The notes beneath the pieces were generated by a model. That model ran no database searches, had not been told where the DNA came from, and saw nothing but the letters and a program-made list of their open reading frames with translations. Below, piece after piece: positions 25,563-33,777 of a DNA stretch of 64,000 nucleotides (within the stretch, counting starts at the first letter, position 1; the number at the start of each line of letters is the position of its first letter). Source of the stretch: Streptomyces cinerochromogenes (GTDB lineage Bacteria; Actinomycetota; Actinomycetes; Streptomycetales; Streptomycetaceae); contig NZ_BMRM01000003.1 of NCBI RefSeq assembly GCF_014648635.1, positions 545,616 to 609,615 on the forward strand. The letters are read 5' to 3'. The translations under genes and the position numbers were made by a program.

Positions 25563-26628
25563 AGGGAAGCTCCAACGGTGCGCGGTCAGCCGAAGTTGAC
25601 GGCAGACGAGGAGGGGAGCTGCTGGTGGGCGCGGTGCAATCGCATCCCCGGACAGCGTGGAAGCCTGATTCGACTGGTGTCATCGCTACGAGCGACGACC
25701 CGGGTCCGAACACCGACTCTAACGCGTGGCTTCGTGTGTGTGCAGGCGGTTTCGGCCAATCACTGTTGTCTGAGGTGCGGGTGTTCCGGCGACTCGCGAG
25801 GGCGTCGGCGGCCATGACCTGTCACCTGCTCACGGCCTGAGCGCAGTGCGTGGCACCCGGGCGGCTCAGCCCGCCCGCGGGTGAGCGGTACCCGTTCCCG
25901 GGTGACAGAGGTTTCCGGAGAAACGAGGCGACGGCCAAGCCCGGGGAGACTGTGCTCATGTGGGCCATCTGGTGGTCGCCATGGGGATGGTTAGGCAGCG
26001 GGGCGGAACTCGGCGGGCGTCTGAGCGGGTTCCCGCCGTCGTTCCCCGCTACGTCGAGGTGGTAGATCAGTGGGAGGACCCCCCGAACCCCGGCACCACG
26101 CCACAGCACCCGGGTGCAGGGCCCGGCCCGTCGCCGGCCGCGCTGAAGAGCGTCTCGTTCCGTCCGGGGGCGGGCTGGTCATGGGGCGGTCGCGGCCCTC
26201 GCGTCTCATTCTGAAATGATCAGCAAGCGATTGAAAATAGGCATCCCGGGCCCCGAAACCGCGTCGAAACATTTCGATCTTGATCGTTTCCTGGGCATTA
26301 TTTCCCCATGATTCATTTCGTCGTCGGCTCCTCCATCCCGCGCACCATCGTCCGAAAACACCCCGTCAATCTCGTTGAAAAATGGAGCGCGATGGTGTCC
26401 CTGGGTGTCTGACCGGGGTCGGAGTGCGACGATCGGTGCAGCTGGGCCTGTCTTATGTGATCGTTGTGCGTACAAAATGCGTCACTATCGAAAAGGTAGT
26501 TGATCGGGTTAATGTGGCTCCTGGAACAGCGTGAACAGTCACTCAGGGAGATGCATGAACTCCTTATCCGTGTTATCCGCTCCGGCGGTGCGGAATGCTG
26601 GCAGTCCGAATGTGGTGCGGGAGGGGGC
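25563..26628. other. Long intergenic region at the left border of the ansamycin cluster
   Basis: About 1.07 kb without a convincing gene. Bases 26,200-26,520 are distinctly richer in A+T than the surroundings and probably hold the promoter and operators of the LAL regulator; a small palindrome TCATTCTGAAATGA lies at about 26,206. A 34-codon frame (ATG at 26,308, MIHFVVGSSIPRTIV...) is the only short frame with protein-like character, but it has no clear support. Confidence 0.5.
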
Positions 26629-29487
26629 ATGATGAAGGGGATGCCGCCGGTGGCCCCGCCTGCTGGTTCCGGTTCGTACGGAACGCGGCGAACCGTGCTG
26701 ATGGAACGCGAGGAACAACTCGACCGCGTCCGGGCGTGGTTGGCCGACCCGCAGCCGACAGGGCAGGTGTTCCTGGTGGAGGGGACGGTGGGTGCGGGCA
26801 AGACGGAGTTCCTGCGCGAAGTCACGGAGTACGCCCAGTCCGTCGAGGTCATCCCGCTGAACGCCGTCTGCTCCTTCGAGGAGCGGGATCTGCCGTTCGG
26901 GGCCCTCGGTCAACTGTTCGACAGTCCGGCGCTCCCCACGGAACTGCGCAGCCGCATCTCACCGGTGCTGCGCCGGCTCATGGGGTCGACCCGGCCCGAG
27001 AGCATGCACGAGACCGTGGAGCGCAACAGGGCCGACATCTGGTACGACCTCTTCCTGCCCGTCATCGAACTGGCCGCCACCACACCGGTCGTGGTGTGCG
27101 TGGATGATGTCGACCACATGGACGCCGCGTCGCAGCAGTGCCTGTTGTACCTGGTCCGCCGGCTGAGCTCGGCACCGCTTCTGATGGTGTTGACCGAGCG
27201 CGCCGAGCCGTGCGGGACGCACCGTCCGTTCCATGCCGAACTCCTGCGCCAGTCCTCCGTCGTGTCCGCCCGGCTCACACCGCTCTCCCCGGAAGCCGTG
27301 CGCACCCTGATCGGTCTGCGCCTCGGCACGGGGGCCGCCCGCGAGCTGAGCGATACGTTCCTCACCTACAGCGGCGGCAACCCCCTGCTGCTCGACGCCC
27401 TGATCCACGACGAGCACATAGGCGGCGGGGACCGCCAACAGGGCTACCGGCGTGCACTGCTGAACTGTCTGCACCGCAGCGAACCCCACACCCTGCGGGT
27501 GGCTCGCGCCATGGCGGTCTACGGCGACGACGCCTCACCGCAGGACCTCGGGGCACTGGTCGACACGGACGCGGGCACCATCGAGCGGACGCAGCGCGCC
27601 ATGACCGAGGCCGGGCTGCTGTGGGCAGGCCGGTTCCGGCACGCGCTGGCCGCGCGCACCGTGCTCGACGACCTGGCCCCCGGGGACCGGGAGCAACTGC
27701 ACCACCGGGCCGCGCGACTGCTCTACGACCAGGGTGCTCCGGCGGCCGACGCCGCGCACCATCTGGCCGAGGCCGGTCGGGTGTCGGAGCCCTGGGCGCT
27801 GCGTGTGCTGCTGGAGGCGTCTTCGGAGGCACTGCTGCACGGCGAGGTGCAACGCACCCTGCGCTACCTGAACTCGGCACAACAGTCGTGCACGAACGAG
27901 AGGGACCGCTGGGAGGTCCGGGCCAGGCTCGCCCAGGCCGAATGGCAACTCAGCCCCCCGGCCTCGCTGCGGCACCTGATCGCGCTCACCGAGGCCGTTC
28001 GCAACGATCAACTGGATCCCCACGAGACGATGCTGCTCGTACGGCAACTGCTGTGGCTGCACCGTACGCAGGAGGCCGCCGAGATCCTCGCGCTGCTCCG
28101 CAAGCGGGCGACGCGCCCACCGTCCGCGGCCATCGCACCCGGGCCCGGCACGCCGAGGCAGCCGGCGGACCTGCACGACATGGAGGTCTGGCTGGCCTGC
28201 ACCTACCCGCCGCTCGCCGGACGGGCGCAGAGCGGGCCCGTGCCCACCGGTCCCGAGGGAGCACCCACCACCCGGGGCCGGAGCTTCTGGCTGCAGTCGA
28301 TCGGCGCGCTCTCCGGGGGCCTCGTCCGCAGGCGCACCGGCGAGACGCAGGAGTGGGCCTCGCACGTCCTCGGCCAGCTCGACCTCAACCACAACGCCCC
28401 CTGGGCCGAGGAAGCGACCCTCCTCGCGCTGATGTCCCTCGTCTACGGCGGCCGGCTGAGCGATGCCGCCAACCGGTGCCGGAGCCTGGACGAACGCCAC
28501 ACCGGGCGCCTCTCTCCGATGTGGCAGGGCGTCCTGGACGCCGCCGAGGCGGAGATCCGGCTGCGCCGAGGTGATCTCCGGGAGGCGGTGAAGCGGGGCA
28601 CATCGGCCCTGGAGCACGTGTCCGTCCAGGGATGGGGCACCGCCGTAGGCCTGCCCCTGGGCACACTGATCCTGGCTCACACCCGCATGGGGGAGTTGGA
28701 CGAGGCCACAGCCCTCGTCAACCGGAGCATCCCCGACGAGATGTTCCAGAGCCGGTACGGACTGCACTACCTGTATGCCCGCGGGCACTACCACCTGGCC
28801 ATGAACCGGACGCGCGCGGCGCTCGGGGACTTCCTCTCCTGCGGCGAACTCATGGGCAAGTGGGGACTGGACCTGCCCGGCATCGTGCCCTGGCGGAGCA
28901 GCGCGGCCGAGGCGTGGCTGCTGCAGGGCAACCGAGACCAGGCCAAACGCCTGATGAAGGAGCAGCTGACCCTTCCGGGGCCGGAGGACACCGTCAGCCG
29001 GGCGCTCGCCCTGCGCCTGATGGCCGTGTTCAGTTCGCTGGGGCAGCGCCCGCGCCTGCTCGGTGAGGCCGCGGACCTCCTGGAGGCGGACGGCTACACC
29101 TACGAGCTGGCCAGGACCCTGTCCGATCTGGGCAGGGCCTACCACGCGCTGGGCAAACACCGCCGCGCACGGGTGATCATCCGCCGTGCCTGGAGGGTGG
29201 CACACCTCTGTCAGGCGGAACCCCTGTGCAGGGAACTGCTGCCGGACACGAGTGCCGAGGCGGGCCTGACGGAGGACGAGGAGAGGACCACGGCCATCGC
29301 CTCGCTGACCAACTCCGAGCGCAGGATCGCCTCGATGGCGGTCATGGGGTACACCAACCGGGAGATCGCGGAGAAGCTGTTCATCACGCCCAGTACGGTC
29401 GAGCAGCACCTGACGCGGGTCTACCGCAAACTGGCCGTGAAGAACCGCCAGAGTCTGCCGGGTTACCTGCGCACCGACTCCGGCTGA
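26629..29487 (+). CDS. LAL-family LuxR regulator, probable pathway-specific activator
   Basis: A large ATP-binding LuxR (LAL) regulator of about 952 aa. The Walker A motif is EGTVGAGKTEFL near residue 53, Walker B VVVCVDDVDHMD near 155, followed by a long TPR-like helical middle and a C-terminal LuxR helix-turn-helix near residues 893-936 (NSERRIASMAVMGYTNREIA, TPSTVEQHLTRVYRKL). Start candidates are ATG 26629/26632 behind GGGAGGGGG, or ATG 26551 behind AGGGAG; the open frame reaches back to 26500. Such regulators activate type I PKS clusters. It is convergent with ansM, and the G-rich elements shared by three cluster promoters (38,484, 41,860 and 47,463) are candidate targets. Confidence 0.92.
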   Translation: MMKGMPPVAPPAGSGSYGTRRTVLMEREEQLDRVRAWLADPQPTGQVFLVEGTVGAGKTEFLREVTEYAQSVEVIPLNAVCSFEERDLPFGALGQLFDSPALPTELRSRISPVLRRLMGSTRPESMHETVERNRADIWYDLFLPVIELAATTPVVVCVDDVDHMDAASQQCLLYLVRRLSSAPLLMVLTERAEPCGTHRPFHAELLRQSSVVSARLTPLSPEAVRTLIGLRLGTGAARELSDTFLTYSGGNPLLLDALIHDEHIGGGDRQQGYRRALLNCLHRSEPHTLRVARAMAVYGDDASPQDLGALVDTDAGTIERTQRAMTEAGLLWAGRFRHALAARTVLDDLAPGDREQLHHRAARLLYDQGAPAADAAHHLAEAGRVSEPWALRVLLEASSEALLHGEVQRTLRYLNSAQQSCTNERDRWEVRARLAQAEWQLSPPASLRHLIALTEAVRNDQLDPHETMLLVRQLLWLHRTQEAAEILALLRKRATRPPSAAIAPGPGTPRQPADLHDMEVWLACTYPPLAGRAQSGPVPTGPEGAPTTRGRSFWLQSIGALSGGLVRRRTGETQEWASHVLGQLDLNHNAPWAEEATLLALMSLVYGGRLSDAANRCRSLDERHTGRLSPMWQGVLDAAEAEIRLRRGDLREAVKRGTSALEHVSVQGWGTAVGLPLGTLILAHTRMGELDEATALVNRSIPDEMFQSRYGLHYLYARGHYHLAMNRTRAALGDFLSCGELMGKWGLDLPGIVPWRSSAAEAWLLQGNRDQAKRLMKEQLTLPGPEDTVSRALALRLMAVFSSLGQRPRLLGEAADLLEADGYTYELARTLSDLGRAYHALGKHRRARVIIRRAWRVAHLCQAEPLCRELLPDTSAEAGLTEDEERTTAIASLTNSERRIASMAVMGYTNREIAEKLFITPSTVEQHLTRVYRKLAVKNRQSLPGYLRTDSG

Positions 29488-29523
29488 TCCGCCCGGCTCG
29501 ACGACGCCACGCTCCGCATCGGC

Positions 29524-29544
29524 CGAGGACCGTCCGGATCCTCG
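29524..29544. terminator. Candidate bidirectional terminator between the LAL gene and ansM
   Basis: CGAGGA and TCCTCG form a 6-bp inverted repeat with a 9-base G/C-rich loop in the 75-base gap between two convergent stops. No T-run. Position is ideal for a bidirectional terminator; the stem is short. Confidence 0.35.
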
Positions 29545-29562
29545 CCCACCGACCCTTCGGCC

Positions 29563-31644
29563 CTACCCCCGCGATGCGGTCCGCTCCACGATGCGGTGCG
29601 CGGCGCGCAGCCCTTGCGCGGTGGCCCGTACGGCGTTGAGCCCCCGGGCGTCGGCGGCGCCACCGGCGATCTCGAAGGGGACCCCGGCCTGGTGGAGCAG
29701 GGCGACGACATCCCGCCGGCTCTCCTGACCCGTGGCGAGGACGACATGGTCGGCGGCGACCAACCGCCGTTCCCCTGCGGCTTCCACGACGACACCCCCG
29801 CGGGTGATCTCCTCGTACACGACGTCGGTGAGCAGGCGCACACCGCCGGCGCGCAGTTCCTCCATGGCCACCCACCGGGTGGACGGTCCGATTCCGGTGC
29901 CGATCCTGCCGCCGCGCCGCATCACCGTGACCTGCCGCGCAGCCTCTGCGGCGGCGGGTGCGGTCCGTGCCCCCGCACCCGCCTCCAGTGGCATGGTGAG
30001 GCCGCGGGAGGAGAGGAACTCCTCCGGGGTGAGGGCGGCGGCGGAGCCGCTGGTGAGGAGGTGGGCCAGGTCGACGGCGATCCCACCGCCGCCGATGACG
30101 GCGACGCGCGGGCCGAGCGCTCCGGGGTCCGCGAACGCCTGGGCGTAGTCGAGCACGTGCGGCAGTGCGACGCCGGGCAGGTCCGGCCGACGGGGACGGA
30201 CCCCGGTGGCGACGACCACCCCGTCCATGGTGCGCAGGAGCGGTATGTCCCGCGAACCGACACGGTGCCCCAGGTGCACAGGCACGTTCAGACCGTCGAG
30301 TTCCTGCGCGCGCCGTCGTACGGTCGCGCCGAAGTCTGCCTTGCCCGGCACCCGGGCGGCCAGCCGGAACTGGCCGCCGGGCTCGTCCGCCGCCTCGTAC
30401 ACCTCGACCTCGTGCCCGAGCCTCGCCAGGGTGCGGGCCGCCTCGAGTCCCGCGACTCCCGCTCCGATCACGGCGTACCTGCCCCGGCGCGCGGGGGAGC
30501 GGCCGGCCGGGAAGTCGCTCTCGTATCCCGCCCGCGGATTGACCAGGCAGGACACCCGCTCGGTGCCGAAGGACCGGTCGATGCACGCCTCGTTGCAGGC
30601 GATGCAGAGGTCCACCGACGCGCTCGCCCCCGCGCGGGACTTGCCGACGATGGCCGGGTCCGCAAGGAACGGGCGGGCCATGGCCACCAGATCGACGTCA
30701 CCCGCGGCCAGCACCTCCTCGGCCTGCGCGAGCTGGTTGAAGCGGTTCGAGGCGACGACGGGCAGCGCGTCGTGACCCGCCGTCCGCAGTGCCCGCTTGA
30801 TCCGCTGGGCGTACACGGCCCACGTCCCCGTCGGCACCTGCGCCTGCACGGTCGGCACCGGCGACTCGTGCCAGCCGACGCCCACCGCGAGGGCGTCGGC
30901 ACCGGCATCGGCGAGCGCGACGGCCAGCGCGGCCGTCTCCGCCCACGGGGTACCGTCGGCGACCAGGTCGGCGCCCGACATCCGGAAGAGCACCGGGAAG
31001 CCCGGTCCCACCGCGGCCCGTACGGCCCGCAGCACCTCGACCGGGAAGCGCCGCCGCCGCTCGGCGTCACCGCCCCAGGCGTCGTCGCGGCGGTTGGTGA
31101 GGGGTGCGGTGAACTGGTTGATCAGATAGCCCTCGGAGCCCATCACCTCGACCGCGTCGAAGCCCAGGTCGTAGGCCGCGCCGGCACCCCGGGCGAAGGC
31201 GGCGGTGGTCTCGCCGATCTGCCGCGCGGTCATCGCCTGCGGTGTGGTGCGGGAGAACCGGCTGTACACGGCGGACGGCGCGAGCGGCACGGCGCCGTCC
31301 GCACCGGGGGAGCCGGGCAGCGCGTACCGCCCGGCGTGGAAGAGCTGGAGGGCGATGAGACCTCCGCTGTCGTGCACCGCACGGGCGGCCCGGCGCAGCG
31401 CCGACCTGTGGTCCTCGTCGTCGAGCACGCCGTAACCGGGGCCCCCGGAACCCGCCGCGTCCACCGCGGAGCCGCCCGTGACGATCAGGCCGGCACCGCC
31501 CCGCACACGTTCCGCGTAGAACGCGGCCAGGGCCGCGCCGCCGTCGTCCAGGGTCTCCAGATTCAGGTGCATGGCACCCATGACGATGCGGTGCGGCACT
31601 GTCAGGCCACCGATCACGCAAGGCCTGAAGACGTGGTCCAACAC
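29563..31644 (-). CDS. ansM: 2,4-dienoyl-CoA-reductase-type flavoprotein of cyclohexanecarboxyl-CoA biosynthesis (AnsM/PlmM type)
   Basis: 693 aa, GTG start with AGGAGA eight bases upstream. Domain order is that of FadH/Old Yellow Enzyme fusions: an N-terminal FMN TIM barrel (HRIVMGAMHLNLE, then EVMGSEGYLINQFTAPLTNR), an iron-sulphur cluster CIACNEACIDRSF...CLVNP near residues 345-370, then FAD (VIGAGVAGLEAARTLA) and NADPH (VIGGGGIAVDLAHLL) domains. In ansatrienin and phoslactomycin pathways this protein accompanies ChcA, the acyl-CoA dehydrogenase and the JK protein in converting shikimate to cyclohexanecarboxyl-CoA, reducing a dienoyl intermediate. It is the last gene of the leftward operon, 44 bases after chcA. 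Confidence 0.88.
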   Translation of the reverse strand: MLDHVFRPCVIGGLTVPHRIVMGAMHLNLETLDDGGAALAAFYAERVRGGAGLIVTGGSAVDAAGSGGPGYGVLDDEDHRSALRRAARAVHDSGGLIALQLFHAGRYALPGSPGADGAVPLAPSAVYSRFSRTTPQAMTARQIGETTAAFARGAGAAYDLGFDAVEVMGSEGYLINQFTAPLTNRRDDAWGGDAERRRRFPVEVLRAVRAAVGPGFPVLFRMSGADLVADGTPWAETAALAVALADAGADALAVGVGWHESPVPTVQAQVPTGTWAVYAQRIKRALRTAGHDALPVVASNRFNQLAQAEEVLAAGDVDLVAMARPFLADPAIVGKSRAGASASVDLCIACNEACIDRSFGTERVSCLVNPRAGYESDFPAGRSPARRGRYAVIGAGVAGLEAARTLARLGHEVEVYEAADEPGGQFRLAARVPGKADFGATVRRRAQELDGLNVPVHLGHRVGSRDIPLLRTMDGVVVATGVRPRRPDLPGVALPHVLDYAQAFADPGALGPRVAVIGGGGIAVDLAHLLTSGSAAALTPEEFLSSRGLTMPLEAGAGARTAPAAAEAARQVTVMRRGGRIGTGIGPSTRWVAMEELRAGGVRLLTDVVYEEITRGGVVVEAAGERRLVAADHVVLATGQESRRDVVALLHQAGVPFEIAGGAADARGLNAVRATAQGLRAAHRIVERTASRG

Positions 31645-31688
31645 CTGCCGTCTCCTCTTGTCGGCTTTCCGGTCGCCGGCTCTTCCGG

Positions 31689-32531
31689 TCAGGCGTCCCG
31701 CGTCGGCCGGGGCGGCAGCTCGAGCGCCTCACCCGCGTCCGCGAAGAACGGCGGCGCGACGATGCTGAGCCCGCCGTCGACCACGAGGGTCTGCCCGGTG
31801 ATGTAACCCGCTCCGTCGCCGAGCAGGAAGGCGATGGTGTCGGCCATCTCCTGCACGGTGCCCGGACGGCGCGCGGGGATGCGGTCGAGGACGCCCTGCA
31901 TGGGCGGCATGCCCTCGACGTTGTAGAAGAACTCCAGCGAATCGGAGTCGATCAGACCGCCGTTGACCGCGTTGACGTTGATGCCGTAAGGAGCGAACTC
32001 CACCGCCATGTACCGCACCCATGACTCGATGGCGGCTTTCATGCCGCCGAGCATCGCGTAGGTGGGGTAGGCGCGGACCGAGCCGTAGGAGGACAGCGCG
32101 ACGATCCGCCCGCCGTTGTCCATCAGCTTCACGGCCTGCTGCGCCCCCAGCACGAAGGGCCGCAGGTTCATCGCGTACGAGCGGTCCAGGTGGTGCGGGC
32201 CGAGATCGACGATGTTCTTGAACGCGCTCGCCGCCGCGTTGGAGACGAAGTGATCGAGCCTCCCGCAGCGCTGCGCCACCTCGTCGAACAGCGCCGTGAC
32301 CCCCTCGGTGGTCTCGACGTCCGCCTGGACCGCGAAGCCCTGGCCACCGGCCTCCTCGACCTCGGCGACGGTCTTCTGTGCCAGGTCGGCGTTCTTCTTG
32401 TAGTTGACGACCACGGTGCCACCCCGGCGGGCGAGGGTGAGGGCCAGGGTGCGGCCGATGCCGCGCGAGGCCCCGGTGATCAGGGAGACCTGCCCGCGGT
32501 CGGCCGTCTGCTGCTGGTGAGGGCTGTTCAT
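31689..32531 (-). CDS. chcA: 1-Cyclohexenylcarbonyl-CoA reductase
   Basis: 280 aa, the length of characterised ChcA. NADPH motif TGASRGIGRTLA near residue 20, and the NAA and SSYGS strands of the SDR fold. The catalytic pair is Y-x6-K (YAMLGGMK) instead of classical YxxxK, as in enoyl-ACP reductases such as InhA and as expected for an enoyl-CoA-reducing SDR. ChcA catalyses several enoyl reductions on the way from shikimate to cyclohexanecarboxyl-CoA. Its ATG overlaps the ansL stop (ATGA), showing translational coupling. Gene order JK-L-chcA-M equals that of the phoslactomycin and ansatrienin clusters. Confidence 0.93.
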   Translation of the reverse strand: MNSPHQQQTADRGQVSLITGASRGIGRTLALTLARRGGTVVVNYKKNADLAQKTVAEVEEAGGQGFAVQADVETTEGVTALFDEVAQRCGRLDHFVSNAAASAFKNIVDLGPHHLDRSYAMNLRPFVLGAQQAVKLMDNGGRIVALSSYGSVRAYPTYAMLGGMKAAIESWVRYMAVEFAPYGINVNAVNGGLIDSDSLEFFYNVEGMPPMQGVLDRIPARRPGTVQEMADTIAFLLGDGAGYITGQTLVVDGGLSIVAPPFFADAGEALELPPRPTRDA

Positions 32532-33697
32532 CGGATCGTCACCTCTCCGTCCCGGGACGTGGCACGCTGGAGCAGCTCGCGGAAGACCACGGCCTTCTGC
32601 ACCTCGTTGGTGCCCTCCTCGAAGCGCTGGGCACGCGCGTCGCGGTACACACGCTCGATCTTCTGCGACTTCCAGTATCCGAGCCCGCCGTGCACCTGGA
32701 GTGCCTTGTCGGTGACGTTCGTCAGCATCGTCACCGCGTGCATCTTCGCCATCGACGACTGCATGGAAGCGTCGTCCGCACCCTCCTCGAAGCGGCGAGC
32801 CGCGTGCAGGACCAGCTGCCGTGCGGCCTCGATGTCCGCCGCGTTCTCCGCCAGCATGAACTGGATGGCCTGTCGCTGGGTGAGCGTCCTGCCGAAGGTG
32901 ACGCGGTTGCGGGCGTACTCGACAGCCAGCTGCTGAGCGCGCTGCGCGAGCCCGACACAGCTCATCGCCACGGAGATCCGGGACGGGGTGAGGAAGCCGC
33001 CGAGGAACACCTCCAGGCCCTGGCCCTCCGCGCCCAGCCGGTGGTCCACCGGCACCGGGGTGCGGTCGAAGGTCAGCGACGCATGGTCGGTCCCGGTGAC
33101 ACCCATGGTGTCGGAGGTGTCAACGACCGTGACGCCCGGGGCGTGACGCGGCACCAGCAGGGCCACCGTGCCCTCGTGCCCGGTGCTGCCCTCGACCCGG
33201 GCGGCCAGCAGGTAGTAGTCACAGCGCACCCCGAAGGTGATCAGGTGTTTGCGCCCCGAGAGGTAGTAGGTGTCGCCCTCGCGCACCACCGACGTGGTGA
33301 TGTCCGCGCCGGTGCCGTTGCCCGGCTCGGTGAGAGTGAAAGCGATCTTGATCTCGCCGGTGACCGAGGGGATGACGAAGCGCTTGCGCTGCTCGTCGTC
33401 GGCGTGGCCGTCCATCGACCGCCAGATGCCGTTGACCACGTGCACGATCATGCGCACGGAGCCGTGCGAGCGGGAGAAGATCTCCATCAGCTCCATCCAG
33501 CGCGCGAAGCCGAGGCCCAGGCCGCCGTACTCCCGGGGAGCGGCTATCCGCAGGAACCCCAAGCCGTTCAGCTCGGCCCACAGCTCCTCGGGTACCCGCC
33601 CGGTCTCCTCGATGCGTTCGGCCCACTGCTCACCAGGCCCCTCCACCCACTGCTCGACCTGGGTACGCAGCTCGTGGAACCGCTGGTTGTCCGTCAT
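32528..33697 (-). CDS. ansL: Acyl-CoA dehydrogenase of the cyclohexanecarboxyl-CoA pathway (AnsL/PlmL type)
   Basis: 389 aa starting MTDNQRFHEL at the ATG 33697 with AGAGGCGG upstream. Typical acyl-CoA dehydrogenase: helical N-domain with PREYGGLG, the FAD/substrate segment AFTLTEPGNGTGADITT, the FGRTLTQRQAIQ helix, and the C-terminal helix YRDARAQRFEEGTNEVQ. In the ansatrienin/phoslactomycin system it is thought to act in reverse, or to introduce or shift unsaturation, during reductive dehydration of the shikimate-derived acyl-CoA. It is 80 bases after the JK gene and overlaps chcA. Confidence 0.88.
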   Translation of the reverse strand: MTDNQRFHELRTQVEQWVEGPGEQWAERIEETGRVPEELWAELNGLGFLRIAAPREYGGLGLGFARWMELMEIFSRSHGSVRMIVHVVNGIWRSMDGHADDEQRKRFVIPSVTGEIKIAFTLTEPGNGTGADITTSVVREGDTYYLSGRKHLITFGVRCDYYLLAARVEGSTGHEGTVALLVPRHAPGVTVVDTSDTMGVTGTDHASLTFDRTPVPVDHRLGAEGQGLEVFLGGFLTPSRISVAMSCVGLAQRAQQLAVEYARNRVTFGRTLTQRQAIQFMLAENAADIEAARQLVLHAARRFEEGADDASMQSSMAKMHAVTMLTNVTDKALQVHGGLGYWKSQKIERVYRDARAQRFEEGTNEVQKAVVFRELLQRATSRDGEVTIR

Positions 33698-33777
33698 GTA
33701 CCGCCTCTGTTCTCGTTGCGTCGGTCCGGTCTGCTGTCCGTTCCGCCACGGCGGACACCGCGGCGGGACGGGCGGTG

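Noticed and set aside
25850..26065. Trp-rich short frame (MWAIWWSPWGW...) as a small membrane peptide
   Set aside because: Only 35 codons after the best start, no neighbour or homologue in mind; chance cannot be excluded.
26308..26412. 34-codon frame MIHFVVGSS... upstream of the LAL regulator
   Set aside because: Protein-like but short, without a clear ribosome binding site or known family; more likely part of the AT-richer promoter region.
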